NCBI GenBank assembly: GCA_964426675.1
Contig: CAYRRM010000020.1
Span: 1 to 52,318 of the forward strand
DNA: 52,318 nt
From: DYMC01 sp035406705
GTDB taxonomy: Bacteria; Verrucomicrobiota; Lentisphaeria; Victivallales; GWF2-50-93
Direction of reading: 5' to 3'
Made by a program: the position numbers and the translations under genes. The number at the start of each line of letters is the position of its first letter. Position 1 is the stretch's first letter. Below are positions 15,342 to 23,920 of this stretch, piece by piece. The notes under the pieces were generated by a model. That model did not search any database, was not told the origin of the DNA, and saw nothing but the letters and a program-made list of their open reading frames with translations.

Positions 15342-17039
15342 TTATTCTTGTTTAAGTTTGACATTTCTGAACATATAAATATTCTCACTAATTCTAATAG
15401 GTTTTCCACTTAAAATATTTAGATTTTTTGTTATAACTTCTTTTGTAATGACATATGGGAAATTTTCTTTATATGAGCTATCGCGCATTTCTGGATTGAA
15501 ATCAGCGAAAATAGCAGGTCCCCTATATTCATCTGTATGATTTTTATCATCGATTTTCAAGTTTTCTATAAATATCTTTTCAGGCATATAGCACTGATAT
15601 CCAAAATTGTGTTGTCCTGAATATCTACCATTTACTAAATTTACAGAACTGATTTTTTTTCCTGCATTTGGAATAAAAATACAATCGCGGATTATAAATA
15701 TTCCATTCCAGGTACTCCCATAATCAGAGCGTAAATTTATTAAAGAGTTTCCACGAATTTCAGACTTCTCTAAAAGTAATGTTCCATTACCGATAGCATT
15801 TATGCCTTGATGACCAAGAGTTGAATTACGTATTGTTACATTAGTAACACCCATATGCGCATCAAATCTTGAAAAGACACAATTATCGTAAACTATATTT
15901 TTACAATAGTTTGAACCTAATATACCCCAATATCTTTTATCATCTATGTCATTGAATTGTTTGCAGTTTACAAATGAAATATTTATGCTTTTGTCTACAG
16001 TTAAATCATAAGTTCCCATTGAGACCTTTTTCCCAGCCGATCCAATTGTTTCATATATTTTATGTCCAGTGAATACACTATCAATCACTTTTATGTTGGA
16101 ACTATGTTCGATATTTAAAAACCCCCCATATGGTGCTCCATTATCTCCTTCTTCAACTATTTTGTGTTTTAACCCATTTATTATGACATTGCTTCGTTTT
16201 ACTCCTATCCCTCTTTTGTAATAGTTATATTTGGACTCGGCATTATTGGCGATTGTTGTAAAAATTCCACCATTTATGAGAAGTGTTTTACTATCTATCG
16301 GAAACGCTGTTACTTCAGTTATTTGATTAAAATCCCATATAGGAGTTGTTTCAGAAAAAATATTGCCATTAGCATCAACAATAATAACATCTGTTTGAGG
16401 AAAACCATTATTTTTATTTAACCCATAACGTATAAATTGTTTTAGGGTTGAATTTTTTATGATAAGTATAGATGGTTGTGTTAAATTAATTTCGAGCTTA
16501 TTTTGATTTTTTTTTATAGATGAAATTTCATCTATTTTAAAAGACTTGTGTTCAGAGACTATGTCAAAGATATTTGCCTGGCGTCTTTCAACCGCTCTAT
16601 CGTCAATAATGAATTCTGCGTCTCCAAAATCAGTATTTGTCATTATGATGGCTGTTAAATTTTTTCCACCGACATAATATTTAAATGATTTATCAGCTTT
16701 TACATCAAGACTATGTTTGTTAGCGAAATCATGTGTTGCAACGATTGCCTCCATATCATCTGTTTTACCATCGCCTTTTGCACCAAAATAACTGTAACGA
16801 ACAAACCCCTCCTGTTTTATTTTTTGAATATCAAGAGACATATTGATAGGCTTTGATTCTTTTTTCATATTATCGTCTATTAGATTATTATTGTGTTCCA
16901 ATGCAAATATATTTAATTGATAGAAAATAGTTATAAATAGAGAAAAAATTAAATATTTTATTTTTAAAAATAATCCATTTTTTCTAATAGATATTACCTG
17001 TTGAAGTAGAGATATTGTAGAGAAAACAAATAAATCCAT
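15342..17039 (-). CDS. Right-handed parallel beta-helix protein
   Basis: A 565-residue protein with a hydrophobic segment near residues 28-46 (membrane anchor or signal), then YSYFGAKGDGKTDDMEAI near residues 81-98, the conserved opening of pectate-lyase/phage-tailspike beta-helices. The rest is a run of short Asn-rich strands with GGxF, NIxVIDSVFTG and NCxF-type rungs. No catalytic residues for a defined polysaccharide lyase can be assigned. The start is doubtful: the first ATG at 17039 lies only 12 bases past the ilvC terminator hairpin, has no ribosome site and precedes a long N-terminal leader, so the true start may be internal. It probably acts on surface or extracellular carbohydrate. 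Confidence 0.8.
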   Translation of the reverse strand: MDLFVFSTISLLQQVISIRKNGLFLKIKYLIFSLFITIFYQLNIFALEHNNNLIDDNMKKESKPINMSLDIQKIKQEGFVRYSYFGAKGDGKTDDMEAIVATHDFANKHSLDVKADKSFKYYVGGKNLTAIIMTNTDFGDAEFIIDDRAVERRQANIFDIVSEHKSFKIDEISSIKKNQNKLEINLTQPSILIIKNSTLKQFIRYGLNKNNGFPQTDVIIVDANGNIFSETTPIWDFNQITEVTAFPIDSKTLLINGGIFTTIANNAESKYNYYKRGIGVKRSNVIINGLKHKIVEEGDNGAPYGGFLNIEHSSNIKVIDSVFTGHKIYETIGSAGKKVSMGTYDLTVDKSINISFVNCKQFNDIDDKRYWGILGSNYCKNIVYDNCVFSRFDAHMGVTNVTIRNSTLGHQGINAIGNGTLLLEKSEIRGNSLINLRSDYGSTWNGIFIIRDCIFIPNAGKKISSVNLVNGRYSGQHNFGYQCYMPEKIFIENLKIDDKNHTDEYRGPAIFADFNPEMRDSSYKENFPYVITKEVITKNLNILSGKPIRISENIYMFRNVKLKQE

Positions 17040-17050
17040 ATTAAAATAAA

Positions 17051-17077
17051 AAAAAAGCCGGCAATGCCGGCTTTTTT
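17051..17077 (-). terminator. Rho-independent terminator after ilvC
   Basis: Stem AAAAAAGCCGGC/GCCGGCTTTTTT with a 3-base loop, 13 bases after the ilvC stop. The flanking A and T tracts make it a functional-looking terminator in either direction. Confidence 0.93.
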
Positions 17078-17089
17078 ACAAAAACTCTA

Positions 17090-18091
17090 TTAACTTTTTT
17101 CAAACATTGCTCTGATTTGTTTTCCAACTACTTCAATAGGATGTTTTCCAAGAGCCTCGCGCTTTGCTTTCAGGTTTGGAGCGCCTTTTTTTGCTTCTCT
17201 CAACCATTTTTTAGCGAATTTACCGCTTTCAACATCAGCGAGGGCTTTTTTCATAGCTTTTTTCACTTTATCGGTAATTATTTTGGGGCCAACTTCGTAT
17301 TCTCCCCATTCCGCAGTGTTTGAAATAGTAGCATTCATCTTCTGTATTCCACCCTCATAAATGAGGTCTACTATGAGTTTCATCTCATGAACACATTCAA
17401 AGTAAGCCATTTCTGGAGGGTAACCTGCTTCTGTCAGCACCTCAAAGCCTGCTTTCATAAGTTCGACAAGACCTCCACATAGGACGGTTTGTTCGCCGAA
17501 AAGATCCTCGTATGTTTCTTCTTCAAAGGTACATTCGAGACAACCGGCCTTTGTAAATCTCATTGCTTTTGCCATTGCGAGGGCAGTCTCTCTCGCCTTG
17601 CCACTTGGATTCTGTTTCACTGCAATAAGGCCTGGCACTCCAAATCCTGCGAGGTAAGCTTTTCTTTCTTCTGAACCGGGACTCTTCGGAGCCACCATAA
17701 TGACATCTACATCTTCTGGTGGGGTAATTGCTTTGAAAACAATGTTAAATCCATGAGAACAGCAAAGGGTTTTGCCCTTTGTCATATGTTTCTTTATATT
17801 CTTTTTGTATATATTGCTTTGTATTTCATCCGGCAGTAATATATGAACAATATCAGCGTTTTTAGCGGCTTTTGAGATTGGCATAACTTCAAAACCGTCA
17901 TCTTTTGCTCTTTGCCAACTTGGATTGGCTTTATCGTTGATTATTTCTGTTTCTCCAATAATAACGTTTACTCCTGAATCGCGCAGGCAAAGTGCCTGGG
18001 CTGATCCTTGATTTCCATAGCCTATTATGGCTATTGTTTTTCCATTCAGGATGCTCATATCAGCATCATTGTCATGTAAGATTTTTACCAT
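17090..18091 (-). CDS. ilvC: Ketol-acid reductoisomerase, class I
   Basis: A 333-residue class I enzyme; it isomerises and reduces acetolactate or acetohydroxybutyrate in valine, leucine and isoleucine synthesis. It has the Rossmann turn AIIGYGNQGSAQA at about 21-33, LLPDE, the PKSPG loop, DLFGEQ with metal-binding Asp/Glu, and the knotted C-terminal domain with SNTAEWGEYEVG. The beta2-alphaB cofactor loop (residues 46-60) reads GETEIINDKANPSWQ; it has acidic residues and no Arg where NADPH enzymes often have one, so NADH use is possible. No ilvB/ilvN is adjacent. It follows the small Cys-rich gene by 15 bases and ends at a strong terminator. Confidence 0.95.
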   Translation of the reverse strand: MVKILHDNDADMSILNGKTIAIIGYGNQGSAQALCLRDSGVNVIIGETEIINDKANPSWQRAKDDGFEVMPISKAAKNADIVHILLPDEIQSNIYKKNIKKHMTKGKTLCCSHGFNIVFKAITPPEDVDVIMVAPKSPGSEERKAYLAGFGVPGLIAVKQNPSGKARETALAMAKAMRFTKAGCLECTFEEETYEDLFGEQTVLCGGLVELMKAGFEVLTEAGYPPEMAYFECVHEMKLIVDLIYEGGIQKMNATISNTAEWGEYEVGPKIITDKVKKAMKKALADVESGKFAKKWLREAKKGAPNLKAKREALGKHPIEVVGKQIRAMFEKS

Positions 18092-18106
18092 TTTTTTCTC
18101 CTTTCA

Positions 18107-18313
18107 TTAGTTTTTGTTTTTATCTTTTATGAAATTTTCAAAGGATCTATCCCATGTTTTTTCTGCTTCTTTGCTGAAAGCACAAGCTGGAAGTTGATTC
18201 ATAGCCAAATGGTAATGAAGGCATGCACAACAATTGCCTTTTCTTTCGCAAGGCTCATAAGTACAATTGCATTTCTTCATATTGGAACTAAATTTATCGC
18301 ATTTTATTGCCAT
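18107..18313 (-). CDS. Small cysteine-rich protein, DUF6485-like
   Basis: A 68-residue protein with eight Cys arranged as C5, C15, C17, C22, C28, C29, C31 and C44, including CNCTYEPCERKGNCCAC, followed by LPAC and a basic tail. The pattern and length match the DUF6485 family of presumed metal-binding proteins of unknown function, common in anaerobes. AAGGAG precedes the ATG. It is likely the first gene of a two-gene unit with ilvC, 15 bases downstream. A metal or Fe-S ligand role is inferred from the Cys spacing. Confidence 0.8.
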   Translation of the reverse strand: MAIKCDKFSSNMKKCNCTYEPCERKGNCCACLHYHLAMNQLPACAFSKEAEKTWDRSFENFIKDKNKN

Positions 18314-18394
18314 ATGTTACAACTCCTTTTTTTAAGACAGAACAAAATAGATTAATTAAGTGAACATAAAATTTAAAAAAGTAAAGTAAAAATT

Positions 18395-19099
18395 ATGAAA
18401 AAAATTAAAATTTTGAGTGAAAATATTATAGAAAATCTTGTAAAACTGTATAAAAAATGTGATTCGAGCAAAGAAATTCCTAAAGAGATAAAATGCCCTA
18501 AAGTTCAAAACTGGCTTGAAATACACAAATATTGTTTTCCTATTTACTTTTACAAAAGTTGGGAAGAAAAGAGAAACCCGATTGAATCTGGAGCATCTTT
18601 TTTATTTCACGATACAGTTAATATCAATCTTATATCTATAATGGAAGATAGCGATGTTTTTTCAAATGCTGCACCTCAAAATGACAGGACGTGGCAGAAA
18701 GGAGATGTTTTGGAATTTTTTATTCAACCTTATGGTGGAGATAGCTACTTTGAATTGCATATAGCCCCAAATCTTTCTACTTTACAATTAAAAATACCAG
18801 ATGCTGAAGATTTAAAAGCAAATAAGTTTAAATTTGAAGATTTATTTACCGATACGGATTCAGAATTTGGGGCCGATATAATTGAATTAAAGGATTTTAA
18901 AGGTTGGTGGGGATTGATAAGTCTACCTGCGGAAAAAAACAATATAAAACTTTCAAGTGCCACGTTTGCGAAAATCGCAATTTGCAGATATAACTATACA
19001 AAGGAATGTGAAAAACCTGAGTGTTCATCAAGTGCACCGCTCTCAAAATTAAGTTTTCATTCGCCGCAAGAGTGGCAAAAACTCATTTTCTCAGAATGA
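18395..19099 (+). CDS. CBM9-like (DOMON-type) carbohydrate-binding protein
   Basis: A 234-residue protein without a signal peptide. It has the family-9-like carbohydrate-binding plan: LFHDTVNINLISIMEDSD (probe strand), WQKGDVLEFFIQP, YFELHIAPN, GWWGLISLPAE and a final CRYNYT...CSSSAPLS...FHSPQEW block. The last block is the usual end of these single-domain proteins in Lentisphaerota-like genomes. The ligand is unknown. Its stop overlaps the recX start (ATGA), so the two are translationally coupled although functionally unrelated. One palindrome copy is at 18968-18978. Confidence 0.8.
   Translation: MKKIKILSENIIENLVKLYKKCDSSKEIPKEIKCPKVQNWLEIHKYCFPIYFYKSWEEKRNPIESGASFLFHDTVNINLISIMEDSDVFSNAAPQNDRTWQKGDVLEFFIQPYGGDSYFELHIAPNLSTLQLKIPDAEDLKANKFKFEDLFTDTDSEFGADIIELKDFKGWWGLISLPAEKNNIKLSSATFAKIAICRYNYTKECEKPECSSSAPLSKLSFHSPQEWQKLIFSE
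18968..18978. repeat. Iterated palindrome GCGAAAATCGC (n=4)
   Basis: Perfect core with TT...AA flanks in the CBM9-like gene, encoding Ala-Lys-Ile-Ala. Confidence 0.9.
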
Positions 19100-19581
19100 T
19101 AAATAAAAGGAAAAATGATGATTTTCAAAAAGCATTAAATTATGCTGGGAAAATTCTTTCTAAAAGGATGCATTCCTGCGTCGAGTTGAGAATAAAATTA
19201 TCGAAAAAATTTACACCAGAAACTGTAAATAGAGCGATAAATGAACTTAGTAGGCTTTCTTTCCTTGATGATTCAAAATTTGCTCAAGCGTATGCAGATG
19301 AATTAAAATCAAAAGGATTCGGGAAAAATTTAATTCATGCAAAATTACGAAAAAGAGGATTAGATCCTGAAGTGATAAGCCAATCATTTGCAATAGATGA
19401 TATTGAAGAAAAGAGAATCGCCAGAGAATTTATATTAGCAAAATTACATAAATTTAAAAGAGAACCGGATGCGAGAAAGAAAAAAATGAAAATTTTACGT
19501 ATACTTTTGAATAGAGGTTTTTCTCTGGATATAGCGCAGGAATTGGCATATGAAATTCTTGATTCTACAAAATTCTCATAG
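19096..19581 (+). CDS. recX: Regulatory protein RecX
   Basis: A 161-residue RecX, a modulator of RecA filaments. It has the three-helix tandem repeats of the family: ALNYAGKILSKRMHSCVELR, then LIDDSKFAQ-type LSFLDDSKFAQAYADEL, KGFGKNLIHAKLRKRGL and a C-terminal repeat ending GFSLDIAQELAYEIL. The start at 19096 is preferred over the in-frame ATG at 19021 because it fits the family's N-terminus and overlaps the previous stop as ATGA. recA is not in this window, so the gene stands apart from its usual partner. Confidence 0.88.
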   Translation: MINKRKNDDFQKALNYAGKILSKRMHSCVELRIKLSKKFTPETVNRAINELSRLSFLDDSKFAQAYADELKSKGFGKNLIHAKLRKRGLDPEVISQSFAIDDIEEKRIAREFILAKLHKFKREPDARKKKMKILRILLNRGFSLDIAQELAYEILDSTKFS

Positions 19582-19662
19582 ATTTTTATTTAATATTTTA
19601 TTTGAAAAAAACTTTTTAAATGTTAAAATATTTCATCTTTTTATATTTTTAATGCAAAAGAG

Positions 19663-21234
19663 ATGATAAAAGTGAGTATTGTAACAATACTTTTTATTAG
19701 TCTTTTTTCAGTTTATCTTTTTGCAGAAGATGTTTCTCTTAATCGTATATCTCCTAAGGGAAAAAGCGTTTATGAGGAGAAGAAAGACGATTATCCACCT
19801 TTTGAATTGGAAAAATATCAAAAGGAAGCAGAATCAAAATATCCTATGGTAAAAATAGGAGATGAGATTACAATTTCTACACGTAGAAATACCTACCGAG
19901 GAAAATTTGGTGGAGTCAAGGGAAATACAATCATTGTAGGTGATAAAGTATTACCAACTGTGGATATACCACCAGGGGAACTTACAAAATATTCAGAAGA
20001 ACTAAACAAGAAAGCCAGAGACGCCTATATATCGAAATTTAGAAATGAATATAATGCAAAACGCATTGAATACCGAGAGAATTTGAAGGAGGAAATTTAT
20101 CTAAAGTATCCGGCTCTTGATTCAAAAAAAATCAATTCTCTTTTCTCAAAAATTTCCGATAAAGATGCAAAAGCAAAATATATTGAGTTTTATGAAAAAC
20201 AATATGAAGAAAGTCTTCCTCTTGAAAATAAATCCATCGAACAACTTGAAAATGAATTAACCGAAAAGTTAGTTTCCACTTTTCCTGAGCTTTGCTTTTC
20301 TGAAGATTATTTCTGGAATAAGAAAGAAAAAGAAGAAGCAGAAAGAAGGATAAGAGAGCTTCTGAAGGCAAAGTTTGAAAGGGCGCAGAAAAGGGCATTA
20401 TTTCCAAAAACGTCTTCTCCTGTTTTTGAGCCTGATGGAGGAATTTTCGCTCCTGATTTGTCCGTGAAAATTTTTTCTTCTACTGATGGTGCTGTAATCT
20501 ACTACACTACCGATGGTTCAGAGCCCACTGAATTATCGAACAAATATACAGAACCTATTCTTTTGAAAAAACCTCAAATTATACGGGCTATTGCCTATCA
20601 TTCAGATTATCAAGACAGCGATATCACAGTTATTGGAGCGTGGGCGGGTGGCGTCTTTGCATCATATTTTGAAACTATGACATTCAGGGGAAAAACAGTA
20701 GAAAGAGTTGACCCCGAAATTGATTTTAAGAGCGGCGGAAAGAGTCCCATCAAAGGTCAAATCCCAGATCACCTCTTTTCTATTATATGGGCAGGACAAA
20801 TAATACCTAAAACCAGTGGAGAGTATGAAATTTTCTTAACTACCGATGATGGAACAAGGATGTGGCTTGATGGTTTATTATTGATAGATGCGTGGAAGGA
20901 ACAACCTCCTACAGAATACAAGAAAAAATTCAGATTTGAAGCCGGAAAAAGGTATGATTTTAAAATAGCTTTTACTGAAGTCATGGGGTTTGCTGAATGC
21001 AAACTTGAATGGCAGACTGAATCTATTTCACGTCAGGTGATACCACAGGAATGTTTATTTCCAGAGGGCAGATATGTTGAGGAACTTAAAAAATGGAATA
21101 AAAAAACCATTCAAGGAAGTGAAGAAATATATGTAAATAGGCAAAATATGAAAAACCCTGGCGAATTTATGGGAAACTTTAAACTTCCAGTAAGAGGAGG
21201 CCAGGCGCGTTGGGATCAACTTGGGATTAAGTAA
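19663..21234 (+). CDS. Secreted PA14 / chitobiase-C-like domain protein
   Basis: A 523-residue protein with a signal peptide (about residues 1-21, ending VYLFAED). Residues 25 to 240 are charged and helical with KxY repeats. Residues about 255-320 contain PDLSVKIFSSTDGAVIYYTTDGSEP, the CHB_HEX C-terminal type domain. Residues about 330-470 are a PA14 domain, with GEYEIFLTTDDGTRMWLDG and IDAW. These are carbohydrate- or surface-binding modules; no catalytic domain is seen. It is followed after 3 bases by a membrane-anchored MORN-type protein, so the pair probably forms one envelope-associated unit. Confidence 0.82.
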   Translation: MIKVSIVTILFISLFSVYLFAEDVSLNRISPKGKSVYEEKKDDYPPFELEKYQKEAESKYPMVKIGDEITISTRRNTYRGKFGGVKGNTIIVGDKVLPTVDIPPGELTKYSEELNKKARDAYISKFRNEYNAKRIEYRENLKEEIYLKYPALDSKKINSLFSKISDKDAKAKYIEFYEKQYEESLPLENKSIEQLENELTEKLVSTFPELCFSEDYFWNKKEKEEAERRIRELLKAKFERAQKRALFPKTSSPVFEPDGGIFAPDLSVKIFSSTDGAVIYYTTDGSEPTELSNKYTEPILLKKPQIIRAIAYHSDYQDSDITVIGAWAGGVFASYFETMTFRGKTVERVDPEIDFKSGGKSPIKGQIPDHLFSIIWAGQIIPKTSGEYEIFLTTDDGTRMWLDGLLLIDAWKEQPPTEYKKKFRFEAGKRYDFKIAFTEVMGFAECKLEWQTESISRQVIPQECLFPEGRYVEELKKWNKKTIQGSEEIYVNRQNMKNPGEFMGNFKLPVRGGQARWDQLGIK

Positions 21235-21237
21235 ATT

Positions 21238-21867
21238 ATGAGTGAAGAGCAAAAAAAGCAAATTACATTTGTTGTAATAATCTTACTCCTTATAATTGCT
21301 GTTGTTTTATTTTTCCTATTTCGGAAAAAAACACCTCAAGCTCCCCCTCCCCCTCCACCACCTTCGCAAAAAGTAGAAAAGAAGCTCGAAAAGAAAGAAG
21401 AACTCCCAGAATTCATTGAGAAAACTGAATTTTATGATACAAAAGAATTAAAGGCGAAATACTATGTATTTAGAGTGCAACCGGATATAAAACATAAAAG
21501 TTATAAAGAATATTATAAATCAGGAAAAATTAAGATAGAATGCACCTATGATAATGGTAAAATTAATGGGCCTTATGTATATTGGTATGAGAATGGACAA
21601 AAAGCCCTCGAAGGAGTTCTGAAAAACGGACTGAGGGAAGGACAATTTACTGAATTTTATCCCGATGGCAGAAAAAAGTTTGTATATACTTTTAAGGATG
21701 ATAAACTTGATGGTTTGTGGCAGGAATTTTACGATTTAGAAAATTCTCCAATAGCTATAGAAAAAAATTATAAGAGTGGAGTTTTACTCTCTGAACTTCA
21801 TAAAAAAACTGATGGCTCTGTGAAATTTCAAAAAAATTACGAAGCTGAAATTACTGAAACTAAATAA
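21238..21867 (+). CDS. Membrane-anchored MORN-variant repeat protein
   Basis: A 209-residue protein. A transmembrane helix lies at residues 10-27 (FVVIILLLIIAVVLFFLF), then a proline-rich linker (poly-Pro at 34-41) and a charged stretch. Residues 85 to 200 contain about four MORN-variant repeats of the YYKSGKIKIECTYDNGKING / WYENGQKALEGVLKNG type (YwqK-like). Such repeats act as rigid beta sheets for binding. It starts 3 bases after the PA14 gene stop. Function unknown; likely periplasmic or surface-facing. Confidence 0.82.
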   Translation: MSEEQKKQITFVVIILLLIIAVVLFFLFRKKTPQAPPPPPPPSQKVEKKLEKKEELPEFIEKTEFYDTKELKAKYYVFRVQPDIKHKSYKEYYKSGKIKIECTYDNGKINGPYVYWYENGQKALEGVLKNGLREGQFTEFYPDGRKKFVYTFKDDKLDGLWQEFYDLENSPIAIEKNYKSGVLLSELHKKTDGSVKFQKNYEAEITETK

Positions 21868-22048
21868 ATTTCTATCAGAAAAAGATTTAAAATTTTTTGT
21901 ATTTTTTTCTGCGTTTGTTAATCTGCATGTTTTATGAAGTACTCGTTTGCCTTTGCTAATTTTTATTGTTTTTTGCACTTTTCACCAGGAAGATAAATAT
22001 ATCACATTCCAGCTTTCTTATCTACAAATCATAGTAATTACACTTACC

Positions 22049-22085
22049 CCTCGATACCAAGCTACTACAAGCACACTGCCTCGTG
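22049..22085 (+). repeat. Dispersed intergenic repeat, decayed copy D
   Basis: Aligns with the centre of copies A and B through TCGA, TACCAAG (TACCAG in B), CTACTACA and CACTGCCT. It also shares CACTGCCTCG with copy E. It lies in the 286-base gap before the PHP gene, in which I see nothing else. Confidence 0.4.
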
Positions 22086-22153
22086 AAATACACATAATTA
22101 GTAGACATAACTAAAATATAGAGTAAATTAATAAAAAAAATGAAAAATACAGA

Positions 22154-23260
22154 ATGACTGATTTTTTTAAGATAATAAATGACTTTAAAATTTCAGCAGA
22201 AGAACGACTTGATGCAGCTGCAAAAATAGCAAAAAACTTTAAACAAGATCTCGATGCTGTATGTGAAGTCGATTTACATTGTCATTCTTTTTATTCAGAT
22301 GGTTATTTTTCTCCAACGGCAAAGGTTTTTGAGGCTTTCAGACGCAAAATGAAAGCGATAGCAATTGCCGATCACGATGTCTTTGATGGACAAATTGAGG
22401 CCCTCAGAGCAGGAGAAATTTTTGGGATTGATGTGATAGCAGCCGCAGAATTTTATACAAACCGTCCTGGAATAGAAATTATAGCCCATTTTCCGGATAA
22501 AGATGATTTTATTAGACGCTTTAAGACAGGTATTTTCGATAGTGTCGTGAAACCTATCAAAAAAGCCAAAAAAAAACAGTTAGAGGGAATGATAGCAAGA
22601 ATTCCAGACTGTTTTGCGAAATTCGCATTCAATGCCGAAATAAAAGAAGAGGACATTGATAGATATGTCAGAAATGGAATAAGTACAAAAGGAGATATTA
22701 GCGTAATAATGTGGCAAAAATATGGTCAGGAATTGCGCAAAAGAGGAATAGCAGATGATGTAAAAGATTTTCAAGCCAGGTATACTACAAACTTGCAAAT
22801 GCTCGATCTGCCACTCGAAATTGAGCTGGATCTAAGTCCCGATGCTTTTGTAAAAAGAATCCTTAATTGGGGTGGACTTCCAGGTTTATCCCACCCAACT
22901 GAACTCAGACGAAAAGAAGGCCTCAATAATCAGGCTCTAATCGAAGTCATAGAAAAACTTGGAAATATTGGTTTACAGACAATTGAAGTTGACGGATGGA
23001 GAAATGGTATATGCCCGGAAAGCGGAAGAAATCAAACAGAAGTTTTCAATGAAATGAGACTGAATTACAATTCCCGCCATCCTGAAAGATTGCCATTGCT
23101 TTTTACAAACGGTTCTGACGACCATAATCAACCGGGAGAAGGGCTTGAACTTGGCTGTGGAAAATCGCGCAACTTAAAGGCCGAGTTTGGCAAATATGAA
23201 AATATATCCTTATTGAAACAAAGACAAAAATTTATATTATCAAATATGAAAGGTGAATAA
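22154..23260 (+). CDS. PHP-domain metal-dependent phosphoesterase
   Basis: A 368-residue protein with a PHP domain starting at about residue 36: VDLHCHSFYSDGY (metal-binding His pair), IADHDVFDG, GIEIIAHF, LSHPTE and NGSDDH near the C-terminus. Members hydrolyse small phosphorylated compounds such as nucleotide 3',5'-bisphosphates or histidinol phosphate. A helical insertion between about residues 130 and 220 distinguishes this subfamily. It is followed after 3 bases by a HAD hydrolase, so both may act on phosphorylated metabolites. One palindrome copy is at 22616-22626. Confidence 0.88.
   Translation: MTDFFKIINDFKISAEERLDAAAKIAKNFKQDLDAVCEVDLHCHSFYSDGYFSPTAKVFEAFRRKMKAIAIADHDVFDGQIEALRAGEIFGIDVIAAAEFYTNRPGIEIIAHFPDKDDFIRRFKTGIFDSVVKPIKKAKKKQLEGMIARIPDCFAKFAFNAEIKEEDIDRYVRNGISTKGDISVIMWQKYGQELRKRGIADDVKDFQARYTTNLQMLDLPLEIELDLSPDAFVKRILNWGGLPGLSHPTELRRKEGLNNQALIEVIEKLGNIGLQTIEVDGWRNGICPESGRNQTEVFNEMRLNYNSRHPERLPLLFTNGSDDHNQPGEGLELGCGKSRNLKAEFGKYENISLLKQRQKFILSNMKGE
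22616..22626. repeat. Iterated palindrome GCGAAATTCGC (n=3)
   Basis: Perfect core in the PHP phosphoesterase gene, encoding Ala-Lys-Phe-Ala. Confidence 0.9.
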
Positions 23261-23263
23261 AAC

Positions 23264-23860
23264 ATGAGCGATAAATTTGTAGCAATGGATCTCGGAAACT
23301 GCTGTATCTGGGTAAATAGCGATGAATGTCTTCGGCGACTTGGATTAAACAGTATTGCCGAAGTACCAAAGGATTTTCTGAATAAATGCGCAGAACTTGA
23401 ATGTGGATTAATAAGCACAAAAGAATGGCTTTGCGAATTTCGCAAAATTACAAATGACAAATTCACTGACAAAGAGTTAATTGAAATATGGAATTCAATC
23501 ATTGGAGAAGAGATAAAAGGAATGAGTCAAATTATAGAGGAAATAATTTCAAGGAATATAAAAGTAGCGTTACTTTCTGATACTTCTGAACTACACCTGA
23601 ACTATGCTATTTCAAAATTATCTTTTGCCAAAAAATTATGTGGCGGAGTATATAGTTTTATTGTTGGTGAGAGAAAACCCTCTCTGAAAATGTATAAGGT
23701 ATTCGAAAAAAAATTTGCTTTCCCTCTGATATATACAGACGACAAAGAGGAAAATATCGAAGCAGCAATGTCTATTGGTTGGAATTCACATTTATTTAAA
23801 AATCCTGAAGATTTTTTTAGCGCATTTCTAAAAGCGACAGGAGAGAAACGCTGGATTTAA
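23264..23860 (+). CDS. HAD-superfamily hydrolase (subfamily IA-like)
   Basis: A 198-residue HAD fold with motif I FVAMDLGNCC (nucleophile D9; the DLGN form is normal for this subfamily), motif II LLSDTSE, motif III Lys in VGERKPS and motif IV YTDDKEENIEAA. A four-helix cap lies in residues 16-85. Probably a phosphatase of a small sugar or nucleotide phosphate; the substrate is not determinable. Stop-to-start spacing of 3 bases after the PHP gene indicates one transcript. The palindrome copy at 23433-23443 is read in the Cys-Glu-Phe-Arg frame. Confidence 0.88.
   Translation: MSDKFVAMDLGNCCIWVNSDECLRRLGLNSIAEVPKDFLNKCAELECGLISTKEWLCEFRKITNDKFTDKELIEIWNSIIGEEIKGMSQIIEEIISRNIKVALLSDTSELHLNYAISKLSFAKKLCGGVYSFIVGERKPSLKMYKVFEKKFAFPLIYTDDKEENIEAAMSIGWNSHLFKNPEDFFSAFLKATGEKRWI
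23433..23443. repeat. Iterated palindrome GCGAATTTCGC (n=2)
   Basis: Perfect core with TT...AA flanks in the HAD gene. It is read as Cys-Glu-Phe-Arg-Lys, the less common frame. Confidence 0.9.
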
Positions 23861-23920
23861 AAAATATTTATAGTATATTAATATTTTTCTCTCGTTAGCA
23901 ATTAAAATAAGAGGTTGCGT

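Noticed and set aside
23861..23920. glmS ribozyme upstream of glmS
   Set aside because: The 60-base leader is too short and lacks the ribozyme core.
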